Assembly: GCA_963791625.1 (NCBI GenBank) | Contig: CAWBTA010000009.1 | Location: forward strand, 30,827-94,826 | Origin: JANMCE01 sp963791625 | GTDB taxonomy: Bacteria > Actinomycetota > Acidimicrobiia > Acidimicrobiales > Ilumatobacteraceae | Direction: 5' to 3' | Length of the DNA stretch: 64,000 nt | In this document: positions 47,246 through 54,568 of the stretch, piece by piece | Layout: each line of letters begins with the position of its first letter | How positions within the stretch are numbered: position 1 is the stretch's first letter | Notes under the pieces: generated by a model | Seen by the model: only the letters and a program-made list of their open reading frames with translations | Told to the model about the DNA's origin: nothing | Database searches by the model: none | Translations under genes and position numbers: made by a program

Positions 47246-48076
47246 ATGACATCGCTCGTTGAACGGCTTGGCCACCCAACCGGCACCAAGCTGGTGATTT
47301 TGAGTTGCGACGACCTCGGGTCGTGTCATGCCGCCAACATCGCGGTGTACGAGGCCTTGCGTGATGGCGCCGCGACGTGTTCGTCGCTGATGGTGCCGGC
47401 GCCCTGGGCCCGACACGCGGCCCACCTGTACAACGGCGAGGACATCGGCGTACATCTCACGCTCAACGCCGAGAACGAGTTCTACCGTTGGGGGCCGCTC
47501 ACCCACGCACCCTCCTTGCTGTCGGGCGAGGGCGGTTTCCCCCGCACCATCGATGACTTGTGGGAACACGCCGACCCCGAAGAAGTACGACGGGAATGCC
47601 GGGCTCAGATCGAGCGCACCTTGGCGTGGGGCATCGACGTCACCCACCTGGCGCCCCACCTCACCTCGATCACCTTGCGGCCCGAGTTCTTCGACATCTA
47701 CATCGATCTTGCGTGCGAGTTTCGGTTACCCATCCGACTGCCGTCGTCCATCAGCGAGCAGCAGGCCGGATTCCCGTTCCGAAAGCTCGCCGCCGAAGAA
47801 GGCATCGTGTTTCCCGATTCGTTCAATCACACCTGGAAGGCGCCGAGCCGCGATCGCATTCTGGCCGAGCTCGCCAACCTGTCGCCCGGCGTCACCGAGA
47901 TCCATGTGCAGCCCGCCATCGACACGGCCGAGGTTCGCGCCATGTCCACCGACGCGCAGGGCTGGATCGACGACTACAACCTCGTGGTGCATGACGAGGC
48001 GCTGCGCCAGGCGATAACTGCGTCCGGCGCCGTGATGATCGGCTACCGAGCGCTGCGCGACGCGATGCGCGCCTAG
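47246..48076 (+). CDS. YdjC/ChbG-family carbohydrate deacetylase
   Basis: A 276-residue member of the YdjC/HpnK deacetylase family (TIM-barrel-like, metal-dependent removal of acetyl from sugars or hopanoid precursors). LSCDDLGSCHAANIAVYEAL provides the two metal-binding Asp residues, and DIGVHLTLNAE and HLAPHLTSI the His ligands. It has no signal peptide. ATG 47246 has TAACAT 8 nt upstream, overlapping the SNase stop codon. The substrate is unknown. Confidence 0.85.
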   Translation: MTSLVERLGHPTGTKLVILSCDDLGSCHAANIAVYEALRDGAATCSSLMVPAPWARHAAHLYNGEDIGVHLTLNAENEFYRWGPLTHAPSLLSGEGGFPRTIDDLWEHADPEEVRRECRAQIERTLAWGIDVTHLAPHLTSITLRPEFFDIYIDLACEFRLPIRLPSSISEQQAGFPFRKLAAEEGIVFPDSFNHTWKAPSRDRILAELANLSPGVTEIHVQPAIDTAEVRAMSTDAQGWIDDYNLVVHDEALRQAITASGAVMIGYRALRDAMRA

Positions 48077-48294
48077 CTACGTTTGGTCTTCAGCGCGGCG
48101 GCGACTTCTCCCGATTTGAGGGCGTCGAAGAACTTGCCGGTATGGCCAACCACCTTGAGCTTGCCGCGCATGTAGGCGACGTTCGGGTCCATCGCCGCGT
48201 CGGCGGCCTCGATGGAGATGACGACGTCGGCATCATCGGGGCCCATGACCTGTTCGTCTTTCTTGCCGTGGATGATGCGGTACTGCACCGTCAT
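48073..48294 (-). CDS. Short SCP2-like protein
   Basis: A 73-residue protein matching only the C-terminal half of sterol-carrier-protein-2 domains (DADVVISIEAADAAMDPNVAYMRGKLKVVGHTGKFFDAL). ATG 48294 overlaps the mca stop by 4 nt (ATGA), so it is translationally coupled to mca and probably a real short form and not a fragment. Lipid binding is inferred from the fold; function is unknown. Its end overlaps the convergent YdjC gene by 4 bp. Confidence 0.65.
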   Translation of the reverse strand: MTVQYRIIHGKKDEQVMGPDDADVVISIEAADAAMDPNVAYMRGKLKVVGHTGKFFDALKSGEVAAALKTKRS

Positions 48295-49199
48295 GAGCGC
48301 ACCATCTCGCGGATGCCGGCGAACAGGTCTGCTTCCATTTCGCCCACGGCGGGCATGCCGACACGGCTGTCGGCCAGCACCCAGTCCTCCCAGGGGTGAA
48401 GCTCGATCAATTCCTCGTCGGTCAGCCCGAACCACCAACCTTCGTTGGGATCGATCTGGGTGGCATGGGCCAGCAACGACTGGGTGCGGGCCCACATGTA
48501 GTCGGCAATGGGCACCTTGGTGGTGATGCGGTCGTCCTGATTCGGACGGTCAAACCAGGCGTCCTCGAACGGGCTCTTGCCGAGCTTGGCGATGAGCGCG
48601 TGGTGGATCTTCAGCATGCGATCACGGCTCCACAGCGTGTAGTACAGCTTGAGTGGCGTCCACGGTTGGCCGTGCTCGGGATACCAGTCGGCACTACCCG
48701 CTCGATCCCACGCCAGCGCAGTGATGTCGTGTACTCGCACATGATCGGGGTGCGGGTAGCCCTGCTGATCATCGTTATAGGTCAACAGCACGTGCGGGCG
48801 GGTGCGACGAATGATGGCGACGAGGCGACCGGTGGCTTCGTCGAGGTCGGCCTGCCAGAAGCACTCGGGGTGGTCGTTGGGCGGCGTGTCCTTCATGCCT
48901 GAGTCCCGGTAGCCGAGCATGATGCATTCGGTGAAGCCGATGATCTCAACCGATCGAGCCAACTCATAGGGGCGCAGCTCGGCCATCTTGACCTTGATGG
49001 CGGCCTCATCGAGACCGTGGAAGGCGCCTCCTTCCTCCAGCAGACTTTTATTCTGGATGTCACCCTCTTCGCCGCCGGTGCAGCACACCAGAACGGCTTC
49101 GGCTCCCTCGGCTACATATTTCGCCACCGATGGCGCGCCTTTGGAAGCCTCATCATCGGGATGGGCGTGCACGGACAAAAGGCGAAGATCAGCAGCCAT
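48291..49199 (-). CDS. mca: Mycothiol S-conjugate amidase
   Basis: Zinc-dependent LmbE/PIG-L deacetylase family enzyme that cleaves mycothiol S-conjugates to a mercapturic acid and GlcN-Ins, in actinobacterial thiol detoxification. Key motifs: SVHAHPDDEASKGA, which holds the zinc ligands and catalytic Asp, and HPDHVRVHDIT with the second His pair. The 302 residues and PHVLLTYNDDQQGYPHPDH fit Mca better than MshB. ATG 49199 has TAATCT 8 nt upstream. It forms an operon with the SCP2-like gene. Its presence implies a mycothiol-producing host. Confidence 0.92.
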   Translation of the reverse strand: MAADLRLLSVHAHPDDEASKGAPSVAKYVAEGAEAVLVCCTGGEEGDIQNKSLLEEGGAFHGLDEAAIKVKMAELRPYELARSVEIIGFTECIMLGYRDSGMKDTPPNDHPECFWQADLDEATGRLVAIIRRTRPHVLLTYNDDQQGYPHPDHVRVHDITALAWDRAGSADWYPEHGQPWTPLKLYYTLWSRDRMLKIHHALIAKLGKSPFEDAWFDRPNQDDRITTKVPIADYMWARTQSLLAHATQIDPNEGWWFGLTDEELIELHPWEDWVLADSRVGMPAVGEMEADLFAGIREMVRS

Positions 49200-49297
49200 A
49201 GGTGCTCAGATTATCGGCCACGGCCGGAATCGGCTCATATGCTTCGCAACGGGAGTGCCCACCCGCATCAGCGAAAGCCGCCTAGAGTTCACCACTC

Positions 49298-49939
49298 GTG
49301 AACCGAGTTGTGACGATCCTTGTGGCTCTGGGCAGTGTGACGGTCCTGGTCAGTTGCAAGAGCGACGGGCGCGCCCTCAAGCCTGCTTCACCGGACCAGA
49401 CTCTGTCGATTGTGGTCCCCACCACTCTTCCCGTCACCACGCTGGCCCCCGGTCAGGACGCTCCCGTCGAATCGCTGGACAGCCTGCCAGCCGAAATTTC
49501 CACGACCGCGCTCAGTCTGAGCGGCTCCTGGGTCGACGGCGGACCATTGCCGCCCGATTCCACCTGCAAGGGCAAGGGCCTTTCACCAGATCTCACGTGG
49601 ACCAACATTCCCGCCGATGCGACCGAACTTGTACTCACCGTCACCGACGCCGACGCGTCCGGTTTCGTGCATTGGATTCTGGGCGGCATCGATCCTGCTA
49701 CCCCCGGACTGTCACAAGGCAAGATCCCGCGAGGCACGGTGCAGACGTTGAACAGCTCGCCGACGCTCGGCTGGTTCGCACCGTGTCCGCCTCAGGGGAC
49801 GCATCGCTATATCTTCTCGCTGTTCGTCCTGACGTCATCGTCTGGCATCTTGGCGGGCATGGATCCGGCTGACGCGATCGCCGGATTGCAGAATCCGGGT
49901 ATTCGCCACGTTGCCATTACCGGCACCGCAACGGCATAG
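49298..49939 (+). CDS. PEBP-family (YbhB/YbcL-like) lipoprotein
   Basis: A 213-residue exported protein: lipobox VLVSC at residue ~20, a Thr/Pro linker, then a phosphatidylethanolamine-binding-protein domain (TCKGKGLSPDLTWTN, LTVTDADASGFVHWIL, GTHRYIFSLFVL). Bacterial PEBP proteins bind small ligands, and physiological roles are mostly unknown. GTG 49298 has TAGAGT 9 nt upstream. Confidence 0.85.
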   Translation: MNRVVTILVALGSVTVLVSCKSDGRALKPASPDQTLSIVVPTTLPVTTLAPGQDAPVESLDSLPAEISTTALSLSGSWVDGGPLPPDSTCKGKGLSPDLTWTNIPADATELVLTVTDADASGFVHWILGGIDPATPGLSQGKIPRGTVQTLNSSPTLGWFAPCPPQGTHRYIFSLFVLTSSSGILAGMDPADAIAGLQNPGIRHVAITGTATA

Positions 49940-49980
49940 CGCGCCAAACCGCCCGATTGCCCGTTAGCCTGCCCGTCACT

Positions 49981-50820
49981 GTGTCTCCCGTCTGCTACCG
50001 CCACCCCGATCGCCCCACCGGCCGCTCCTGCACCCGATGTGGCAAGCCCGCTTGCCCCGAGTGCCTCATACCCGCGTCGGTCGGCTCGCACTGCGTCGAC
50101 TGCGTGAAGGCCGCCATGCCGCCCGCAGCCGAACGCATCCGCCGCTGGAGCGCAACTCGCGGCGGCAACCTCGCCACCATGGTCCTGATGGGAATCAACA
50201 TCGCTGTGTTTGTGGTGGGCGTGATTGCAAGCAAGGGCCAATCACTGAGCGGAGGCAATGACACTTTCAGCGACCGTTTCGTCGTTGATCTTCCGGACGT
50301 CTTTCGTGGCGACTACTGGCGGCTGCTCACCAGCGGATTCCTCCACTTCGGCCTCATCCATCTGGCGTTCAATATGTTCGCGTTGTTCCAGCTGGGTCGT
50401 GCTCTCGAAAATGGGCTCGGCCGGGCGCGATTTGTGGGAGTTTATCTGGCGTCCTTGCTCGCAGGATCTGCCGGCGTACTAGTGCTGCAGAAGATAAGCG
50501 GCCCTTCGGGATACAACCCAACGGCTGGTGCATCAGGGGCTATCTTCGGCCTGCTCGGCTGCCTAGCGCTCGGCATGCGGGCCAGAGGCCTCAGCATCAT
50601 GCGCAGCGGCCTCGGCGCCACGCTCCTGATCAACCTCGTGATCACCTTCTCCGTGCCGGGGATCTCCATTGGCGGTCACCTCGGCGGGCTCGTAGGTGGC
50701 GCAATTTGTGGGGCGATCTTGTTGTCACCGAGGCCGGTCGTGTCGAAACAGCTCACTCAACTGACGCCGCTTCTGGTTGCTGTTGCCAGCGTCGTCATTG
50801 CCATTGCCGTCTCCCGGTAG
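49981..50820 (+). CDS. Rhomboid-family intramembrane protease with N-terminal zinc finger
   Basis: A 279-residue membrane protein. The N-terminus is a B-box-like zinc finger (CYRHPDRPTGRSCTRCGKPA, then CPECLIPASVGSHCVDC), followed by six to seven helices of a rhomboid protease: HLAFNMFALFQLGRALE, the catalytic Ser in GASGAIFGLLG, and the catalytic His in GGHLGGLVGG. This architecture is common in actinobacteria. It cleaves membrane substrates that are unknown here. GTG 49981 is chosen because TAGCCT lies 10 nt upstream and homology begins there. The 3' end overlaps the convergent gene by 96 bp. Confidence 0.88.
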   Translation: MSPVCYRHPDRPTGRSCTRCGKPACPECLIPASVGSHCVDCVKAAMPPAAERIRRWSATRGGNLATMVLMGINIAVFVVGVIASKGQSLSGGNDTFSDRFVVDLPDVFRGDYWRLLTSGFLHFGLIHLAFNMFALFQLGRALENGLGRARFVGVYLASLLAGSAGVLVLQKISGPSGYNPTAGASGAIFGLLGCLALGMRARGLSIMRSGLGATLLINLVITFSVPGISIGGHLGGLVGGAICGAILLSPRPVVSKQLTQLTPLLVAVASVVIAIAVSR

Positions 50821-51867
50821 CCCCAGCGGTCGGTCGCTCGACCAGCGAGCCGGGGGCGCCACCACCATGCGAGCCAAACCGACCAGCACCGGGTCATAGT
50901 TGACCCGCCAACCGGCGAAGTCCTTCCAGGCCTGATCGCGATCCGCCTTCAGCGGCACATCGGCGGCCACGAGCTCAACGCAAAGATTGTCGAACTCACG
51001 ACGTGAGATGGTGATGGGGTCATCGGGTCTCGGGTCGGGGTCGAAAGGGATACGGAATGTGCCCGAGATTCTCCGCAATGAAAGCGAGCCGCTGCGGATA
51101 ACGAGCGCAGCCCGCGGCGACCAAGGCACGTCGACGACCGCCAACAGCAAGGCAGCTGTGTCGAGCACGATGCCGGCAGCGGTCACCCAGTTGCGTTCAC
51201 TGTGCGGGCTGCGGAAGTACACCAGTGCCGGGTGGCTGCTGTGGCTTTCCTCGATATCGGCAAACCAAATCTCCCATGGCGGCAAGAGCTCTTCGCTGAT
51301 GTTGGCCAGCCAACCAATGCGGTGGTAGCGGGCCAGTAGTTCGGCTGGTGACGGCGGCAGGCCGGCGCGCACCTCAAGCAGCGCCACGAGCTGCTCACGA
51401 CGGCTGTACGACGTGTACATGGTGGGCAGATACGAGATCATCAGCGATACCAGGCCGAGGCCAAAGATGGCTTCGACAAAGGCCACACCGGCATGCGGCA
51501 GATCCTTCTGGAAGACGACGCCAAGAGTGAGGATCGATGAGCCGCTGGTAAGGAAGGCGGTGCGAAGCGACACGCCGCCGAGCCCCCACACCACCCCGGT
51601 AAATCCAAGCGCGGTGAGCAGTACCCACACACCCGGCAGCATGATCAAAGTGACCGGTCCAAAGTACGCCAGTATCCGGTCGCGGTGGGCGTAACTGTGC
51701 TTTGGATGGGCGACCAGATTGAAGGCCCGACGCATCGTACGAAACAGCTTGCGGGTGATCAACGACGGAAGGGCGCGAGGCACCACCACCGTTTTGATGG
51801 CGGACGCCACCGTGAACAGAACCAGGGCTACGCCAGCGACGAGTGCGCCAATCCTCGCAACAATCAT
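50725..51867 (-). CDS. Membrane protein, possibly ion-channel-like, unknown function
   Basis: A 380-residue protein with four hydrophobic segments in the first ~160 residues (VALVLFTVASAIKTVVV; VTLIMLPGVWVLLTALGFTG; a short SGSSILTLGVVF loop; AFVEAIFGLGLVSLMISYLP) and a long cytoplasmic C-terminus. The pattern helix - helix - short hydrophobic loop - helix recalls two-helix potassium channels, but the TVGYG selectivity sequence is absent. The last ~32 residues are coded in the 96-bp overlap with the rhomboid gene and are polar and low complexity, so the true end may be earlier. ATG 51867 has TAACTT 6 nt upstream. Confidence 0.65.
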   Translation of the reverse strand: MIVARIGALVAGVALVLFTVASAIKTVVVPRALPSLITRKLFRTMRRAFNLVAHPKHSYAHRDRILAYFGPVTLIMLPGVWVLLTALGFTGVVWGLGGVSLRTAFLTSGSSILTLGVVFQKDLPHAGVAFVEAIFGLGLVSLMISYLPTMYTSYSRREQLVALLEVRAGLPPSPAELLARYHRIGWLANISEELLPPWEIWFADIEESHSSHPALVYFRSPHSERNWVTAAGIVLDTAALLLAVVDVPWSPRAALVIRSGSLSLRRISGTFRIPFDPDPRPDDPITISRREFDNLCVELVAADVPLKADRDQAWKDFAGWRVNYDPVLVGLARMVVAPPARWSSDRPLGLPGDGNGNDDAGNSNQKRRQLSELFRHDRPR

Positions 51868-51876
51868 CGCAGGAAG

Positions 51877-52197
51877 TTACGCCGCGCCCGGCCAGATGAG
51901 CGCGGTGTAAGCCGGACCGTCGTGCAGCATGATGGCCACGGCCTGCCTCGGTGCATCGGGGGTGCTGGCGACCGACGCGATCAGGTCGGCTGTTTCCTCG
52001 ACGGTGCAGGTGCAGACCGTCGACAGCGGAATGATGTGGGAGTTGATCCCGGCGACATCATCGTCGTCGGCTTCCTCCCATCCCGCGGCGATGAATTCGT
52101 CGGCCAGACCCTCGGCGATGGACCGGAGTTTCTTCTTGGGGGACTCGGTAACCCGTCCACCCTTTTCTTCTTCGCGCTCACGACCGAATTGTGTCAC
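51877..52197 (-). CDS. Unknown acidic protein
   Basis: A ~106-residue ORF, no family recognised. The N-terminal part is charged (REREEEKGG, SPKKKLRSIAEGLADEFIAAGW), the middle very acidic (EEADDDDVAG), and the end a beta-like QAVAIMLHDGPAYTALIW. The start is unsure: GTG 52197 has TACAGA 6 nt upstream, while the frame also opens at ATG 52263. The 52262 gene runs divergently, and its promoter overlaps this 5' end. Confidence 0.5.
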   Translation of the reverse strand: MTQFGREREEEKGGRVTESPKKKLRSIAEGLADEFIAAGWEEADDDDVAGINSHIIPLSTVCTCTVEETADLIASVASTPDAPRQAVAIMLHDGPAYTALIWPGAA

Positions 52198-52213
52198 AGC
52201 CCCTCTGTACAGT
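52191..52213 (+). promoter_or_regulatory. PafBC-like damage promoter, site E
   Basis: GTGTC (52191-52195), 12 nt ACAGCCCCTCTG, TACAGT (52208-52213). Unlike the other five sites the ATG is 48 nt away (52262) and has an AGGGGG Shine-Dalgarno, so this transcript would have a leader. The CTGTACAG palindrome in the -10 region may also serve the divergent gene. Confidence 0.45.
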
Positions 52214-52261
52214 TCAGAGAACTTCCCCTCTGAACGCTCATCTCTCCCTTCAGGGGGTTCC

Positions 52262-52708
52262 ATGCCTGCACCATTGTGCTGTCCCACCGCCGCGCTCGAC
52301 GTCGTCCTCATGCTTGCCAGTCATCCGCCTCGGCCCGAAGTGGTATGCCTTCTGCTTGATGCCAACCACCGTGGCCAATCGGCTTTCGTGGTGACCGACG
52401 CGCCCCGAGACTTGCCCGAGCTCACCGCCTCAATTACCCGAGTCTGCGCAGAGCTCCCCTGGGTTCGGGCTGTGGTGTTGGCCTGCTGCTCACCCGGCGG
52501 CGGTTACCTGCCGAGCGCCCTCGAACAGATTGCCTTCCTCGACAGCCGAGAGCAGTTCGATCTGATCGGTGTTGAGTTGATCGATTGGTTCTTAGTCGAC
52601 GCCGGCCGGGCTTCCTCTCTGGCCGAAGCCACCGATGCCCGCGAGTTATGGCGGCACGGCAACGGCACCGCTACGTGTTGCTCATCGCGCGACGTTGCGC
52701 CGGTGTGA
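52262..52708 (+). CDS. RadC/JAB-like domain protein
   Basis: A 148-residue protein resembling the JAB-domain part of RadC-like proteins: PRPEVVCLLLDANHRGQSAF, VRAVVLACCSPGGGYLPS, and FDLIGVELIDWFLVD align with conserved strands. The JAMM zinc ligands (His-X-His with a following Ser/Asp) are not evident, so catalysis is doubtful. RadC itself has no settled function despite its repair name. The gene follows a PafBC-like promoter. Its 3' end overlaps the convergent DUF4031 gene by 38 bp, and the terminal GTATCCSSRDVAPV segment may be unconserved. Confidence 0.55.
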   Translation: MPAPLCCPTAALDVVLMLASHPPRPEVVCLLLDANHRGQSAFVVTDAPRDLPELTASITRVCAELPWVRAVVLACCSPGGGYLPSALEQIAFLDSREQFDLIGVELIDWFLVDAGRASSLAEATDARELWRHGNGTATCCSSRDVAPV

Positions 52709-52952
52709 TGCGCAGGCCGGAGTCACGCAGCAGCACGACAACCTCGCGGCTCGTCACAACGATCGCGCCAGCGCGGATCGCCATCTCGCGCACGCCAACA
52801 TGGAGGTCGTAGTGATCGCCCTGAAAGGCCCAACGTGGCACGCCTGCGCTTCTGGCGACGGTGTGCAGTTCCAGCAGGTCGGTGTCGCTGATCAAATGGC
52901 ACCACTGACGACCGCGCCACCACCAGCGGCATTCGTCTACGTAGACGGTCAC
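52671..52952 (-). CDS. DUF4031 protein
   Basis: A 93-residue protein of the DUF4031 family: starts MTVYVDECRWWWRGRQWCHLISDT, with GVPRWAFQGDHYDLHVG and AGAIVVTSREVVVLLRDSGLR. The family is short, mostly actinobacterial and of unknown function. GTG 52952 is chosen because the family always begins at this MTVYVD-like segment; it is 4 nt after the FmdB-type stop, so the two are co-transcribed. Confidence 0.8.
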   Translation of the reverse strand: MTVYVDECRWWWRGRQWCHLISDTDLLELHTVARSAGVPRWAFQGDHYDLHVGVREMAIRAGAIVVTSREVVVLLRDSGLRITPAQRRAMSNT

Positions 52953-52956
52953 GCGG

Positions 52957-53175
52957 TCAGTGGCAGGCGCATCCGCCGCCGCAACCGCCACCCGACGGCC
53001 GAGGTGCCGCTGCAGCCGGGGTCGAGGCCGCACCGACCGATGCGAACGCCGAGAGCTTTCGCATCGAGTTCTGATGGCCGTCGGGGCAGGTGGCCGGGTC
53101 GTTGGATTCGCTCATCGCCCGACGCATTTCAAAGGAGGCATCACAGGTCTTGCAGCGGTATTCGTAAACGGCCAT
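52957..53175 (-). CDS. FmdB-family zinc-ribbon protein
   Basis: A 72-residue putative regulatory protein: MAVYEYRCKTCDASFEMRRAM gives the first CxxC, and CPDGHQNSMRKL a partial second knuckle; the C-terminus is Gly/Cys-rich (GGGCGGGCACH). FmdB-like proteins are thought to be metal-binding regulators, but roles are unproven. ATG 53175 has TAGAGT 7 nt upstream on the minus strand, divergent from udk. Confidence 0.85.
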   Translation of the reverse strand: MAVYEYRCKTCDASFEMRRAMSESNDPATCPDGHQNSMRKLSAFASVGAASTPAAAAPRPSGGGCGGGCACH

Positions 53176-53222
53176 GGGGGTCACTCTATCTCGTCGCCTG
53201 CTGGCCGCTAGCGTGGTCCGTC

Positions 53223-53840
53223 ATGCGCGAACGCCCCTTCATCCTTGCCATTGCGGGTGGCACCGGTTCGGGAAAGACAACCGTTGCGCACCGCCTTGCC
53301 GACGCCCTCGACCCGTCCCATTTCGCGTTGGTGAAGCTTGACTCGTACTACCGCGATCGCACCGATCTGACCCTCGCCGAGCGGGCCGAGATCAACTACG
53401 ACCACCCCGACGCATTCGACTGGCAACTGTTGCGGGATCATCTGCGCACCTTGCTCGATGGTCGGTCGGTCGACATCCCGGTCTACGACTTTGCCGACTT
53501 CAATCGGTCGGCCAATGTGACGCGTACTGAACCGGCCCGAGTCGTGTGTGTTGAGGGCATCCTTGTGCTCTACGAAGCCGAACTGCGTTCGCTGTTCGAC
53601 CTGCGCGTGTACGTCGATACCGACGCTGACGTACGGCTGATTCGTCGATTGCGTCGAGACGTGGCCGAGCGCGGCCGCACGCCCGAAAGCGTGATCGACC
53701 AGTACTTGTCCACCGTTCGCCCGAGCCACGAGCAGTTTGTTGAACCCAGCAAACGGTTCGCGCATGTCATCATTCCTGAGGGTGGTCGCAACGATGCCGC
53801 CTTCGACATGCTGGTCGCTCGCCTAAAGGAGTTCGCATGA
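53223..53840 (+). CDS. udk: Uridine kinase
   Basis: P-loop NTPase of the uridine/cytidine kinase family that phosphorylates uridine and cytidine in pyrimidine salvage. Walker A GGTGSGKTTVAHRLAD, then LDSYYRDRTDLTLAER, NYDHPDAFDWQLL, PVYDFADFNR and VEGILVLYEAELR. The 205 residues are typical. ATG 53223 has TAGCGT 8 nt upstream. The stop overlaps the DUF3039 ATG by 4 nt. Confidence 0.92.
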   Translation: MRERPFILAIAGGTGSGKTTVAHRLADALDPSHFALVKLDSYYRDRTDLTLAERAEINYDHPDAFDWQLLRDHLRTLLDGRSVDIPVYDFADFNRSANVTRTEPARVVCVEGILVLYEAELRSLFDLRVYVDTDADVRLIRRLRRDVAERGRTPESVIDQYLSTVRPSHEQFVEPSKRFAHVIIPEGGRNDAAFDMLVARLKEFA

Positions 53841-54115
53841 CCGATACCTCAACCCGCATCGAGGAACGTACCGAGTACGAACTCGAAACCGGCGAACCCG
53901 TTGTGTCCCACATCGTCAAAACCGAGCCTGGTGAGAACGCTGCAGCGAAAGTGCTGGAAGCGCGGATTTACGGTTCCCCGCTCGAAGCATTGTGCGGCCA
54001 CCGCTGGGTCCCCTCCCGCGACCCCGGTAAGCACCCCCTCTGCCAGAAGTGCAAGGAGATCTACCAGGTCTACAAGGCCTTCAACGACGGCCTCGGCGAC
54101 CAGCCAAGCTCATAG
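53837..54115 (+). CDS. DUF3039 protein
   Basis: A 92-residue actinobacterial protein with a C-terminal zinc-ribbon-like motif (ALCGHRWVPSRDPGKHPLCQKCKEIY). DUF3039 has no assigned function. Its ATG overlaps the udk stop (ATGA), so it is translated together with uridine kinase. Confidence 0.88.
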   Translation: MTDTSTRIEERTEYELETGEPVVSHIVKTEPGENAAAKVLEARIYGSPLEALCGHRWVPSRDPGKHPLCQKCKEIYQVYKAFNDGLGDQPSS

Positions 54116-54301
54116 CGCTTCTACGAGCCGCTCGCCGATCGGATCGATGCCGTCCCGCACCACCGTGCTCGACAAACTCGTTCCCGAAACAGCTGAGATC
54201 GAGGGGCTGCCGGCACTGGAGTTGTTCAACCGATCAGGCATGGATGTCGATCGAGCACGACGCCAGGGGGATTCGGTTTCAGCCCGTCAGCCGTCGGAAC
54301 C

Positions 54302-54324
54302 GTGTCATACCCCCTCGTCATACT
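54302..54324 (+). promoter_or_regulatory. PafBC-like damage promoter, site B
   Basis: GTGTC (54302-54306), 12 nt ATACCCCCTCGT, CATACT (54319-54324), 6 nt, then ATG 54331. It matches site A base for base in layout. The 54116-54301 stretch before it shows nothing I can assign. Confidence 0.55.
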
Positions 54325-54330
54325 GACCCC

Positions 54331-54471
54331 ATGGTGAAACTTCAACAGGCAAGGACGGCGAGATATCTCCAAGCCAACCGTCGTCGAATCATCGAGCAAC
54401 GGCGTCAATGGGGAGGTCGCCTCGCGTGGCCAGATCGACCTACCCGGGGTGACGAGCGCAGCCGCGCCTGA
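54331..54471 (+). CDS. Small basic protein, LQANRRR family (copy 2)
   Basis: A 46-residue ORF: MVKLQQARTARYLQANRRRI..., then IEQRRQWGGRLAWPDRP and a short tail. The core is shared with the ORF at 15366-15596 (18 of 25 core positions identical by eye). It has high Arg/Gln content, a predicted helix, and no Cys or signal peptide. The start lies 6 nt after a PafBC-like promoter hexamer, and there is no Shine-Dalgarno. Function unknown. It was accepted as a gene because sequence, promoter and spacing are all repeated at a second locus. Confidence 0.6.
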   Translation: MVKLQQARTARYLQANRRRIIEQRRQWGGRLAWPDRPTRGDERSRA

Positions 54472-54568
54472 AAGCGAAACGTGCCGACACCCGGCGCCTC
54501 TAACAGGACACCGAAACGCAGCGCCGCTTCTTCACACCCGACTACAGCATGCCGACGCTAAAGACTCG

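Noticed and set aside
15337..54324. The six shared promoter sites as LexA/SOS boxes
   Set aside because: They are not palindromic and lack the GAAC-N4-GTTC type core; geometry fits PafBC-type promoters instead.
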